Assembly: GCA_027483005.1 (NCBI GenBank)
Contig: JAIXVN010000516.1
Location: forward strand, 1 to 19,145
DNA length: 19,145 nucleotides
Direction of reading: 5' to 3'
DNA from: Verrucomicrobiaceae bacterium
GTDB lineage: Bacteria > Verrucomicrobiota > Verrucomicrobiia > Verrucomicrobiales > Akkermansiaceae
The stretch's first letter is position 1. Every line of letters begins with the position of its first letter. Positions 8,259-17,300 of this stretch are shown in pieces. A model generated the notes under the pieces. That model ran no database searches, had not been told where the DNA came from, and saw nothing but the letters and a program-made list of their open reading frames with translations. The position numbers were made by a program, and so were the translations under genes.

Positions 8259-9293
8259 ATGGAATCCCGACCGACCCTTCAGCACATCGCCGACGCGGCG
8301 GGAGTCGGCAAATCCACCGTTTCCCTTGCCCTGCGCAACGACCCGAGGCTGCTGGAAGAGACCCGCCAGCGGATCCAGGTGATTGCGGAAAAGCTTGGTT
8401 ATCGGGCGAATCCGACCGTGGCGGCCTTGATGGCGCAGCTCAGGGCCAGCCGCACCCAGAAGTTCCAGGCCACCCTTGGACTGATCAATGCGTCTGGCGA
8501 GCGCGACAAGCTGAGCGAGTTCCAGACCTTCCGCGACTGGGTGGCGGGCAGCACGCTGCGCGGGAACCAGCTCGGCTACCGCCTCGACGAGTTCTGGCTG
8601 TGGGAGCCGGACATCGATGCGAAACGGCTGACCACCATCCTGAACTCGCGCGGCATCCGCGGGTTGATCATCACCGGGGTGCTTGAAAATGGTCTGCTGC
8701 CGACCGCCTTCAGTCCGATCTGGACGCAGTTCGCCTGCGTGGTCGTCGGCGTGCGCACCACCCGGCCGAAGCTCCACTGCGCGAGCAACGACCAGTATGC
8801 GACCTCGCTCGACAGCTTCAACGAGGCCATTTCCCTGGGCTACCGGCGGCCCGGTCTCGTGATCGAGCGGAAGGTGGATGAAAATCTCAACGGCCGGTTC
8901 AGTGCCGGATTTTTCATGGGCCAGCTCCAGATCCCGAATTCAGAGCGCATTCCGAACCTGGATTTCAACCGCGAGGCTCCCGAGGCCTTCGGCAACTGGT
9001 TCCGCGAACACCAGCCGGACGTCATCATCACGCTCCACGCCGAGCTCAGGGACTGGCTTTCCGCGATGAAGGTGGAGGTGCCGGGCGAGGTCGGGCTGAT
9101 CCACCTCGACCGCACGGCGGACCTGCCGGAGTGGGCCGGCATGAACCAGAACAACGAGCACGTCGGAGTGGCCGCGCTGGACATGCTGGTCGGAGCCCTG
9201 CACCGCTCCGAGTTCGGCATCCCCTCGTTCGCGAAGTCGATGATGATCGAGAGCGACTGGGTGCCCGGGGCCACGATCCGGGGAAAAAGCTGA
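8259..9293 (+). CDS. LacI-family transcriptional regulator
   Basis: The protein has 344 residues, the usual length for the family. Residues about 6-50 form the LacI helix-turn-helix (TLQHIADAAGVGKSTVSLAL, then LGYRANP at the start of the hinge). The rest is a periplasmic-binding-protein-like sensor domain with segments such as RGIRGLIITG, NNEHVGVAALDMLVGALH and a C-terminal DWVPGATI. The frame is open far upstream, but ATG 8259 is the correct start because it places the helix-turn-helix at the N-terminus, as is usual. It is cytoplasmic and probably a repressor that responds to a sugar. The gene diverges from the giant amylase gene, 237 bp away, which suggests control by an alpha-glucan breakdown product; that target is inference. 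The stop lies 38 bp from the end of the convergent peptidase gene. Confidence 0.93.
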   Translation: MESRPTLQHIADAAGVGKSTVSLALRNDPRLLEETRQRIQVIAEKLGYRANPTVAALMAQLRASRTQKFQATLGLINASGERDKLSEFQTFRDWVAGSTLRGNQLGYRLDEFWLWEPDIDAKRLTTILNSRGIRGLIITGVLENGLLPTAFSPIWTQFACVVVGVRTTRPKLHCASNDQYATSLDSFNEAISLGYRRPGLVIERKVDENLNGRFSAGFFMGQLQIPNSERIPNLDFNREAPEAFGNWFREHQPDVIITLHAELRDWLSAMKVEVPGEVGLIHLDRTADLPEWAGMNQNNEHVGVAALDMLVGALHRSEFGIPSFAKSMMIESDWVPGATIRGKS

Positions 9294-9331
9294 CCTTTTC
9301 CTGCGGATGGGCTGGCGTGCAGCCGCCGCGC

Positions 9332-9955
9332 TTACCAGCTGAGGTTCACCCCGCGGGTATCGACGTGGGTGAAGGTCGGATAGCCGCCGACGCCGCCTTT
9401 GAAAAGGCCCCGGTCGCGGAGATTGCGCGTCACCGCAGCCACGGTCGAGGCGTGCGTCGGAAAGGAGACGTCCACCGCGTAGTTCGCCTGGTGCCAGGAA
9501 CCGCTTTTCGCCCCCGGGCAGCGGGCGTTGTAGGCCGGAGCCCGGTAAGCGGAAATGATCTCCTTCACCGGCTGGTTGAGTTCGGCCCCCACCCGGTCGA
9601 GAACCCGGAGAGTCCCGACGATCCGCGGCCACATGGACTTGGGAGGAATGCCGTTCCAAACGCCGTGATGCTCCTTGGCATGGGCCATGATCACCTGCAC
9701 CGGCGTGATCCGGGTCAGCTTCACCAGGGTCAGATAGCGGTAATAGTCCGGAAGCAGATAGCTCTGATGCGCCACCCACTCCGGAGGAAGGTCGGCCAGG
9801 GTCGCCCCGGACGAGGACTCTGCCGATCTCCGCACGAAAAAGGCCTTGGCCGGTGTCGTTCCGGCGGCGAGGGCCAATCCGGCAAGGCCGAACGTGGCGA
9901 GCGCCCCACGGCGCGAAACCGGTGGAAGGGCGTTGGAAACTGGGAAATCTGACAT
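9332..9955 (-). CDS. Tat-exported M15 / DUF882-family peptidase (probable murein or D-Ala-type peptidase)
   Basis: I start the 207-residue protein at ATG 9955, because this puts a twin-arginine signal at the N-terminus: VSRRGALATFGLAGLALAAG with an Ala-x-Ala-like cut after PAKA (residue 38). The frame continues to 10063, but the extra residues would bury the signal. The mature part has the zinc-ligand pattern of M15-type (YcbK/DUF882-like) peptidases: SAYRAPAYN, SGSWHQANYAVD (H155, D162) and THVDTRG (H197, D199). Family members cut peptide bonds in peptidoglycan. An Asn replaces the usual Gly between H155 and D162. The gene is convergent with the regulator and diverges from the LptF/LptG-type operon. 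The substrate is unproven. Confidence 0.82.
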   Translation of the reverse strand: MSDFPVSNALPPVSRRGALATFGLAGLALAAGTTPAKAFFVRRSAESSSGATLADLPPEWVAHQSYLLPDYYRYLTLVKLTRITPVQVIMAHAKEHHGVWNGIPPKSMWPRIVGTLRVLDRVGAELNQPVKEIISAYRAPAYNARCPGAKSGSWHQANYAVDVSFPTHASTVAAVTRNLRDRGLFKGGVGGYPTFTHVDTRGVNLSW

Positions 9956-9983
9956 GGAAAATGAGGCTGGGCTGGTCACTGCA

Positions 9984-10009
9984 AAGCGCACGCCGTGCCA
10001 AGCGCACGC
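9984..10009. repeat. Short direct repeat in the divergent intergenic region
   Basis: AAGCGCACGC occurs at 9984-9993 and again at 10000-10009, a 16-bp period. It lies between the divergent peptidase gene and the LptF/LptG-type permease gene. It might be a tandem regulator site, or chance in GC-rich DNA. I see no convincing -35/-10 pair in the 215-bp gap (9956-10170). Confidence 0.3.
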
Positions 10010-10170
10010 TCGCGGACTCCCGAAATGACTGCGGTAGGGAAACAATCGGGCGACGGGCGGCAAGAAAATAGGACCCGCAGGGGCCTAACAGTTGAAGGCG
10101 ACGACCCGATTCGAAATGGAATCTCGCGCCTCGACACCGGGCCGTCTCCAGCCCATGTTCGCCCGACACC

Positions 10171-11268
10171 ATGCGGATTTCGGATCGATACATCGGCAAG
10201 CAAGTGCTGCTCGGCACCTTGTTCGCCATTATTGTGTTGTCCGTCGTCCTCGTCCTCGGCAGCCTTTTCCGGGAAATCCGGCCACTTCTGGTCGAGCAGC
10301 ACATCCCACTCGTCATCGTCGGCCAGTTTGCCATCAACATCCTGCCGGTCTCGCTGATGTTCACCATCCCCTGGGGGTTCCTCTCCGCCGTGCTCATGGT
10401 CTTCGGGCGGCTTTCCTCGGACCAGGAGCTCACCGGCTTCCGGGTCGCCGGCATCAGCCTTCCGCGCATCGCCGCCCCGGTCTTCGTCGTCGCCCTTCTG
10501 CTCTGCGGACTCAGCGTCTGGATGAACATCAGCATCGCACCAAAGGCCAAGGCCTCGATGGAGAACATCCTCTACCGCGAGGTGATGCGCGATCCCCGCG
10601 CCCTGCTCGACCCCGGCGCGGTGCAGTCCCGTTTCAAGAACCAGAAGGTCTTCATCGAGGGGAAGGACGGCGACGCCCTGGTCGGCTTCCACATGTACCA
10701 GACCCGGAAGGCCAACGACCCCGACGCCCCACCACCGGCCTATGTCCATGCAGGTCGCGTCGAGCTGATGGTCGACCAGGTGGAGCAGCAGTTCAAGCTG
10801 ACCCTCGACAACACCTTCATCGAGTCCCCGAAGGAGGACGGCACCTTCGACCGCGCCATCGCTGGCCAGGCGCAGTATTGGTTCCTCAGCTTTTCAGATT
10901 CCCGCCCGAAGAAGCCCAAACCAGCGGCGATGACCAACGACGAGATCCTCAAGTTCGCCAACGAGGATCCCCGTCTCAGCGAAAGGGCCCGCGTCTCCGT
11001 GCGCTCGGAAATCACCCGACGCTACGCCTACTCGATGGCCTGCCTGGCCTTCGCCTTCGTCGGCGTGCCTCTCGGCATCAAGAGCCGACGGCGCGACACC
11101 TCCGGCGGCCTGGTCCTGAGCATCCTCATCGCGGCAGGCTATTTCCTCGCCTCGATGCTGGCCGATCAGTTCAAGACCGATGCCGGCGTGACTGCCGCCA
11201 TTTGGACCCCGAACATCGTTCTGGTCCTGTTCGGCCTCTGGCTGTTCCGCCGCTCCCGCTTCAAGTGA
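10171..11268 (+). CDS. LptF/LptG (YjgP/YjgQ) family permease
   Basis: The protein has 365 residues, the normal family length. It shows the expected layout: N-terminal membrane segments at about 10-30, 50-75 and 98-120, a soluble periplasmic beta-jellyroll region at about 125-280, and C-terminal membrane segments at about 287-360. The FGRLSSDQELTGFRVAGIS loop is the family's conserved cytoplasmic coupling segment, and MACLAFAFVGVPLGIKSRRRDTSGG starts the C-terminal membrane half. LptF and LptG form the inner-membrane part of the LptB2FG transporter, which extracts lipopolysaccharide and hands it to LptC/LptA. I cannot tell F from G, and no partner is in the window. It is the first gene of an operon, with the SulP gene starting 10 bp after its stop. 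A second long frame over this locus is a shadow. Confidence 0.9.
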   Translation: MRISDRYIGKQVLLGTLFAIIVLSVVLVLGSLFREIRPLLVEQHIPLVIVGQFAINILPVSLMFTIPWGFLSAVLMVFGRLSSDQELTGFRVAGISLPRIAAPVFVVALLLCGLSVWMNISIAPKAKASMENILYREVMRDPRALLDPGAVQSRFKNQKVFIEGKDGDALVGFHMYQTRKANDPDAPPPAYVHAGRVELMVDQVEQQFKLTLDNTFIESPKEDGTFDRAIAGQAQYWFLSFSDSRPKKPKPAAMTNDEILKFANEDPRLSERARVSVRSEITRRYAYSMACLAFAFVGVPLGIKSRRRDTSGGLVLSILIAAGYFLASMLADQFKTDAGVTAAIWTPNIVLVLFGLWLFRRSRFK

Positions 11269-11278
11269 CCCTCGCCGC

Positions 11279-13150
11279 ATGAGTCTGAGCCGCACGCTGA
11301 CGAGGGCCGCCCGCGCCATCACGGGGTTCCTCACATCGGGCCAGGTGAAGCCCTTTCCGTTCATCGGCAGCCTGAGGCGCTACGATCTTGAAAAGGCCAG
11401 GTTCGACGCCCGCGCGGCGCTCAATGTCACCCTGCTCGCCATTCCGCAGGCGATGGCCTTCGCCTCGATCGCCCAGCTGCCCATCGTCTTCGGCATCCTC
11501 TGCGCGATCGTCGCCCCGCTCGTGGCTCCGCTGTTCGCCGGCTCCCGCCACACCTCACTCGGCCCCACCAATGCCACGGCCTTCATGCTTTTCAGTCTCT
11601 TCGCTGGAAATCCCCTGCTGCTTGCCCGGGAGTCCGAGCTGGTCCCCCTGCTCGTGCTGATGTCCGCCTTGATCCTCATCGCCGGATCCCTGCTGAAGGT
11701 GGCCGACCTTCTTCAATACATCTCACGCAGCGTCCTGATCGGCTATTCCTCCGGAGCGGCGGTGCTGATCATCGCCAACCAGCTCAAGGACTCGCTCGGC
11801 ATCGACGAAGTGATGTCGGCCGACAGCTCACGGACCTTCGTCACCCTGGTGATCTCGATCGTCAGATCCCTGCCCTTGATCGAGTGGCCGTCGCTCGTGA
11901 TCGCCGTCAGCACCCTCGCCGTTTATTACACGCTGCGGAAACTGCGCCCCCGCTGGCCGGGTTTCGCCATCTCGCTGATGCTCTCCTCAGCCGTGTTCGG
12001 ATCGCTCAACCACTTCGGTCCATCCCTTTGGTCAAAGGTTCCGCATTTCACCACCTTCACCCTCGAGGACCTCGCTCCCAGCCTGCCGAAGTTCGGGGGC
12101 CCCAGCATCTTTGACGACATCTCGATGCTCATCGGCGTGGCCTTCGCGATCGCCTTCCTGTCGGCCCTGGAAAACACCCTGATGGCGAAAACCATCGCCT
12201 CCCGTAGCGGCGATCATCCGGACCTCAACCAGGACATGCTCTCCGTCGGCATGGCCAATCTCGCCAGCGCCTTCGCCGGCGGCATGCCCGCCTCGGGGTC
12301 CCTCACCCGCTCGGCCCTGAACTTCGCCTCCGGGGCTCAATCGCGCTTCGCCTCCACCTTCGCCGGGATCTACATCCTCGTCGCCGCCGTGCTGATCGCG
12401 CTTTCGCCCCGCGTCGGCGTGCCGCTCATCGACTTCGTCCCGAAGGCCGCCCTCTCCGCCCTGGTCATCGCCCTGGCTCTCGCCCTTTTCAACCTCCGCC
12501 ACCTCCGCATCTGCCTGCGCTCCACCTCGGACGACGCCGCAGTGCTGATCATCACCTTCCTCGCCACCCTGCTCACCCCCCTGCACGTCGCCATCTTCAT
12601 CGGCGTCGCCATTTCCATCACCCTCTTCCTGCGCAAGGCCAGCAAGCCCTTCCTCATCGAGTATGAATTCGACGACGCCGGCGAGCTTCGCGAGCGCGGC
12701 GAAAAACGTCCCCGCCCCATCCCCTCGATCTCCATCGTCCACGTCGAGGGCGACCTTTTCTTCGGGGCCTCGGAACTCTTCCGCACCCAGATCCAGCGAA
12801 CTGTCTCGGATCCTGATTTGAAGGTCATCATCCTGCGCTTGAAGAACGCCCGCCACCTCGATGCCACCAGCGTGTTGGCGCTGGAGGACCTGATCCACTT
12901 CACCCGAGCGCACGACCGCCAAATCCTCATCTCCGGGGCCACCCGCGAGGTTTACCGGGTGCTGAAACAGTCCGGTGTGCTCGTCACCCTCCAGGAGGGC
13001 TGCAACCGCGAGGCCGGGGAAAGCAATATCTTCATCCACAAGCCGAGCAACCCGAACCTGTCCACGCGCGATGCCCTCAAGCGCGCCCAGCAGTTCCTCG
13101 GCACCGACAAGGCCGACATCCGCATCTACTACGATCCTACGAAATCATGA
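11279..13150 (+). CDS. SulP (SLC26-like) anion transporter with C-terminal STAS domain
   Basis: The protein has 623 residues. The membrane part (about 45-465) opens with a typical SulP segment (LLAIPQAMAFASIAQLP) and then SLGPTNATAFMLFSLF and VLIGYSSGAAVLIIANQL. A cytoplasmic STAS domain follows at about 482-585, with VIILRLKNARHLDATSVLALEDL; the usual STAS Ser/Thr after the conserved Asp is Ala529 here. SulP proteins move sulfate, bicarbonate or other anions across the inner membrane, usually with sodium or protons. The substrate cannot be chosen from sequence. The gene lies 10 bp after the LptF/LptG-type gene, and its stop overlaps the next start as ATGA, so the three are almost certainly cotranscribed and the last pair translationally coupled. 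Confidence 0.92.
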   Translation: MSLSRTLTRAARAITGFLTSGQVKPFPFIGSLRRYDLEKARFDARAALNVTLLAIPQAMAFASIAQLPIVFGILCAIVAPLVAPLFAGSRHTSLGPTNATAFMLFSLFAGNPLLLARESELVPLLVLMSALILIAGSLLKVADLLQYISRSVLIGYSSGAAVLIIANQLKDSLGIDEVMSADSSRTFVTLVISIVRSLPLIEWPSLVIAVSTLAVYYTLRKLRPRWPGFAISLMLSSAVFGSLNHFGPSLWSKVPHFTTFTLEDLAPSLPKFGGPSIFDDISMLIGVAFAIAFLSALENTLMAKTIASRSGDHPDLNQDMLSVGMANLASAFAGGMPASGSLTRSALNFASGAQSRFASTFAGIYILVAAVLIALSPRVGVPLIDFVPKAALSALVIALALALFNLRHLRICLRSTSDDAAVLIITFLATLLTPLHVAIFIGVAISITLFLRKASKPFLIEYEFDDAGELRERGEKRPRPIPSISIVHVEGDLFFGASELFRTQIQRTVSDPDLKVIILRLKNARHLDATSVLALEDLIHFTRAHDRQILISGATREVYRVLKQSGVLVTLQEGCNREAGESNIFIHKPSNPNLSTRDALKRAQQFLGTDKADIRIYYDPTKS

Positions 13151-13626
13151 AACGACTGACCCTCATCGTTGCCGTCCTGATTCTCCTCGCCGGTTTCCTC
13201 GTGTGGTGGTTCTCGCCCACCCAGGTCGTCGCCCGACGCACCCGCGAGCTCTGCCAGGTCCTCACCCTGGAAGCGGACTCACGCGCCGCCGGCCGCAGCC
13301 TCCGCTCGTTCAAACTCGATGGCCTGCTCCAGCCCAACGTCGAACTCGACATCCCCTCCATCGCCGATGCCAATGGCACCCTCGCCCGCAGCGAAATCGG
13401 CTCCACCTTCACCTGGCTCTGCAACAACGCCAAGGAAACGCGCTTCAAGATCGAGCGGATCGACGCCATCTTCGTCGATCGCGATCTCGCCAACGTCCGT
13501 GCCCGGATCGAGGCGCGGGTCCTGCTTTCCGGCACCCAGGTGATCGACAGTCCCGGCGATGCCTCATTCACCTGGAGAAAGGCCGAGGATGGCTGGCGGC
13601 TGGAGAAAGTCAGCTGGCGGGAGTAG
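13147..13626 (+). CDS. Small membrane-anchored protein of unknown function (possible NTF2/SnoaL-like fold)
   Basis: The protein has 159 residues and one N-terminal hydrophobic segment (about 4-22, LTLIVAVLILLAGFLVWWF). This is an uncleaved anchor or signal, with the remainder outside the cytoplasm. The soluble part ends in a strand-rich segment, ASFTWRKAEDGWRLEKVSW, of the kind that closes NTF2/SnoaL-like domains; there is no catalytic signature. I do not recognise a named family. The start is fixed by the ATGA overlap with the SulP stop, which argues for translational coupling and a role tied to that transporter or to the envelope. Confidence 0.75.
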   Translation: MKRLTLIVAVLILLAGFLVWWFSPTQVVARRTRELCQVLTLEADSRAAGRSLRSFKLDGLLQPNVELDIPSIADANGTLARSEIGSTFTWLCNNAKETRFKIERIDAIFVDRDLANVRARIEARVLLSGTQVIDSPGDASFTWRKAEDGWRLEKVSWRE

Positions 13627-13883
13627 GTCGGTCACGAACCAAGGCACCTGCATCAGGGATCGATCGCAGGGAAGAAGGCGATTCCAACCACGACGGGAGC
13701 GCGGCGGAGATGGACGGACTGACTCATTCAATTACCCGTTCAAATGAAGACGATGACCCTGCTCGAAGAAAAAGGGCATCATGACCATCGTCCACACCGA
13801 GTATGAGAACGAGTGATCGTTGCCCCCGCGACGGTTGAACGGCCTTCTTGACGTCCCTTCACCCAGGCCACAGCCTCTTGGCC
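13627..13883. other. Intergenic stretch with no supported gene
   Basis: This 257-bp gap between the SulP operon and the 100-residue membrane protein gene holds only very short frames (for example 20 codons from ATG 13744) without recognisable content. I see no clear terminator hairpin with a T-run after 13626, and no strong promoter. Transcription may continue into the next gene. Confidence 0.4.
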
Positions 13884-14186
13884 ATGCTCCCAAACCCATT
13901 CGAGTTGCTTGCAAATGCGGGCCCGGCCGTGGAGGTGGTCACGAAGCCGGCAGGGATCGACCGTCATTTCATCGATTGTTCGATTCTGGGGATCTGCCCG
14001 GCCTTCGTCATCGGCCTCGTCTTCGCCCTCTGCGGCATCATCCTCACAGGTTGCGGATTGGCCACCAACGGTGACCCGATGCATGCGAAATCCCTCGATC
14101 TGAATGTGAACACGATCTGGGGCTGCATCATGCTGGTCTTCGGACTGGTGATGCCCCACTTCGCCAAGCGCGGCAAAAAGGCCTGA
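13884..14186 (+). CDS. Small protein with two membrane segments, unknown function
   Basis: I chose ATG 13884 (MLPNPFELL...), giving 100 residues; an in-frame ATG at 13848 would add 12 residues without clear purpose. Two hydrophobic stretches (about 44-60, ICPAFVIGLVFALCGII, and about 79-93, TIWGCIMLVFGLVMP) flank a short polar loop, and the tail is basic (FAKRGKKA). The expected topology is two transmembrane helices with the basic end in the cytoplasm. I recognise no family. It stands alone between the SulP operon and lacZ, and the strong terminator directly after it shows that its transcript ends here. Confidence 0.65.
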   Translation: MLPNPFELLANAGPAVEVVTKPAGIDRHFIDCSILGICPAFVIGLVFALCGIILTGCGLATNGDPMHAKSLDLNVNTIWGCIMLVFGLVMPHFAKRGKKA

Positions 14187-14205
14187 TCCGCCTGACAGCA
14201 TCTGG

Positions 14206-14244
14206 AAACGCCTCGCCGGCCCGCGCCTGCGGGGCGTTTTTCTT
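14206..14244 (+). terminator. Intrinsic terminator after the small membrane protein gene
   Basis: An 11-bp stem, AAACGCCTCGC (14206-14216) pairing with GCGGGGCGTTT (14229-14239) with one T-G wobble, encloses a 12-base GC-rich loop and runs directly into a T-tract (14237-14241). It starts 20 bp after the stop at 14186. It separates the upstream transcripts from the lacZ-galK pair. Confidence 0.88.
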
Positions 14245-14256
14245 GCTCAAGAGTGC

Positions 14257-14283
14257 TTGTTTCCCCTGAAATCCGGCTAATCT
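14257..14283 (+). promoter_or_regulatory. Candidate sigma-70-like promoter for lacZ-galK
   Basis: TTGTTT (14257-14262) and TAATCT (14278-14283) lie between the terminator and the lacZ ATG at 14306. The spacer is 15 bp, shorter than ideal. A start near 14290 would leave a leader of only about 15 bases, in line with the lack of a Shine-Dalgarno sequence. The evidence is motif matching only. Confidence 0.3.
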
Positions 14284-14305
14284 CGCCCCGAATCCATCCC
14301 ACCCC

Positions 14306-17300
14306 ATGCGCCGTCTGATCCTCCTCGCGTTCGCCGCCCCATCCTTGCTCCATGCCGAGCCCCCGGAGTGGGAAAACGCCGCCGTATTCCGCATCGACAA
14401 ACTCCCGGCCCGCGCCACCTCGTCGCCCTTTCCGGACCGCGACTCCGCGCTGAAGAAACAGCGCACCGAGTCCCCTTGGAGGCAGTCGCTCAACGGCCCG
14501 TGGAAATTTCTCTATAGCGGCAATCTCGAAGGCGTGCCCATCGGTTTCGAAAAGCCGGAATTCGATGTCTCCGCCTGGAAGGAAATCCCCGTGCCCTCGA
14601 ACTGGCAGCTACAGGGCTACGGAGCGCCGCTTTACACCAACATCGTCTATCCCTTCGCTCAGAATCCTCCGAAGGTGACAGACGAACCGCCCGGATTTTT
14701 CACGAATCATCACCCTTCGCGACGCCATCCGGTCGGCTGCTATCGCCGCACCTTCTCCGTGGCCGACGATTGGAACGATCGCCCGGTCATCCTGGCATTC
14801 GAGGGCGTGGACTCCGCGTTCTATCTGTGGATCAACGGCCAGAAAGCCGGTTACTCAGAAGACTCCCGCACCACCGCGCAGTTCGACATCACGAAGTTCC
14901 TGAAGCCCGGGGAGAACTCGATCGCCGTGCAGGTCCATCAATACTCCGATGGCTCCTACCTCGAGGACCAAGGCATGTTCCGCCTCAGCGGCATTTTCCG
15001 CGATGTGTTTCTGTGGACCTCGCCAAAGGTCGAACTCAACGACCATTTCCTGCACGCCGGTCTGACCGATGATTTCAAATCCGGCACACTGAGTTTCACC
15101 GCGTCGCTGAAGAACCATGATGCCGCTGCGCACAAGGGCATCATGAAACTGGAGATCCTCACGCCGGATAACACGCCGCTCTTTTCGAAAGAAGCGCCCT
15201 ACGATCTGGCCGCCTTTTCCGAGAAGACGCTGAACCTCGCAGGCGATCCCCTTGCCGGTATCAAACCTTGGTCGGCCGAGACCCCGGTGCTCTATCCCTA
15301 CGTGATCACCGTCTCCGACGAGTCCGGAAAAGCTCTCGCCTGCTTCGGAGGAAAGACCGGGTTCCGTCGCGATGAGGTTAAGAACGGGCGCTTCCTCCAC
15401 AATGGCCAGCCGATCCTTTTCAAGGGAGTGAACCGCCACGACCACAACCCGCGCACCGGTCACTATGTCACCGAGAACGACATGCGCGCCGACCTGCTCC
15501 AGATGAAGCGCGGCAATCTCAACGCCGTCCGCTGCTCCCACTATCCGAACGATCCACGCCTGCTCGAACTCGCCGATGAGCTCGGCTTTTACGTCATCGC
15601 CGAGGCCAATCTGGAATCCCACGGCATGGGCTATGGCCCCCAGAGTTTCGCGAAAAATCCCGACTGGCTCGCCGCCCATCTCGATCGACAGAAGAACGTC
15701 GTCGAGCGCGACAAGAATCATCCTTGCGTGGTCTCCTGGTCGATGGGCAACGAAGCCGGTGACGGGCCAAACTTCGTCGAGTGCTCGAAGTGGATCCGCC
15801 AGCGCGATCCATCACGCCCGCTGCAATACGAGCAGGCGGCGGAAGGTTCCCATGTCGATCTCGTCTCACCGATGTATGCCTCACTTGAAGAATGTGCGGC
15901 TTATTGCCGTCGGGAGGAGAAGAAGCCCGTCGACCAGCAGCGCCCGCTGATCCAGTGCGAATACAGCCACGCCATGGGCAACAGCTCTGGCAACCTCGCC
16001 GAGTACTGGGACCTCTTCCGCAAGGAACCGCTGCTCCAGGGAGGCTTCATCTGGGACTGGAAGGATCAGTCGTTCCTTCAAAAGAAGCACGCGGTCGATG
16101 CCGTCGAGGATCGCTCTCCGGCAAAGCATGCAGTCCGTATCTTCGGCTCCCTGGCCAAGGATGAAGGGCTCTTTTCCGGCGGCGCGATCATCGAGGAAAA
16201 GGCCGGTGAAATGTTCCCGGAAAAGTTCACGATTAAGGTGTCCGTCCGGGGCAACTTTGGAGGACCCGGGGGCGCAAACACCGAGCGCAACAAGGTTGAT
16301 GGCTCGCCGATTTTCAGCAGCAAGGAATGGTTGATCGAGGTCGCCAGCGATGGGTTGACACTTGATTTCATCCGCAACAAAGGCATCGCCCGCGCGTCAA
16401 CCTCCGTCTTGTTGCCGAAGGAATGGCAGACGACGTTTCAGGAACTTATCGCCACCTACGATGGTGAGCGAATGAAGATCTCACTCGGCGGCAAGGAAGT
16501 CGCATCCTTCGAGCCGGTCGTCGCTCAACCAGGTCCAGTAGGGCGCATCGGCATCGGAGTAGATCAAGGCAATCCCGCCCGCCGCTTCAACGGCTGCATC
16601 CGTTCGGCGAGCATCACGTCGGCGAAGTCAGAGACCTTTCTCGATCTCGATTTCACCAAGGACGCCGAGAAGCCCGCGACCCGGATGTTCCTCGCCTATG
16701 GCGGCGACTTCAACGACCGCCCGACCGATTCCTCGTTCTGCATGAACGGCCTCGTGACCTCGACGCTCGCGCCTTCGCCGCAGTTTGAGGAGGTGAAGAA
16801 GCTCTATCAGGACATCCACACCACCCTCGTCGATGGCAGCACGTCGAACGTGATAGTGAAAGTCTTCAACGAACGCTTTTTCCGCTCCACTGAAGATGTC
16901 CGGGGCGCATGGAAACTGATCAAGGACGGCAAGGACATCGCGCAGGGCGAACTCAACTTTCCCGCCGTTTCCGCCCAGCAATCGGTCGAGGTCGTGGTTC
17001 CGACCAACGCCACGCTCGATCCTGCCTCCGAGTTCATCCTCCGCGTTCGCTATGACCTAAAGGAGGCCACCGCCTGGCATCCGTTAGGGATGCCGATTTC
17101 GTGGGATGAAATGCTGCTGCCATGGGGCAAGCGCACACCGGTTTCTCCGGCTCCTTCAACCACCGCCGCGACCCCCACCGAGGATGCCCAAACCGTGACC
17201 GTGAAGGCCGGGGACATCACCGTGGTCATCGACAAGAAGAACGGAGCCTTGACCTCCATCAAGCAGACGGACGCCGAGACTCTCGTCTCGCCACTGCACC

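Noticed and set aside
9310..9324. GGCTG-gcgtg-CAGCC hairpin between the convergent genes
   Set aside because: Only a 5-bp stem with no T-tract on either side; not enough for a terminator call.
8940..10568. Minus-strand open frame of 542 codons
   Set aside because: It crosses the regulator, the peptidase and the permease genes in other frames; each of those has clear domain signatures and this frame has none.
10092..11282. Plus-strand open frame of 396 codons overlapping the permease
   Set aside because: The overlapping frame at 10171 encodes a complete LptF/LptG-type membrane protein; this one is arginine-rich and without hydrophobic segments.
12032..13039. Minus-strand acidic open frame of 335 codons
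   Set aside because: Exactly antisense to the SulP gene; its Asp/Glu/Gly richness is the reverse reading of GC-rich membrane codons.
13744..13806. 20-codon frame in the gap before the small membrane protein gene
   Set aside because: Too short, no ribosome binding site, no recognisable content.
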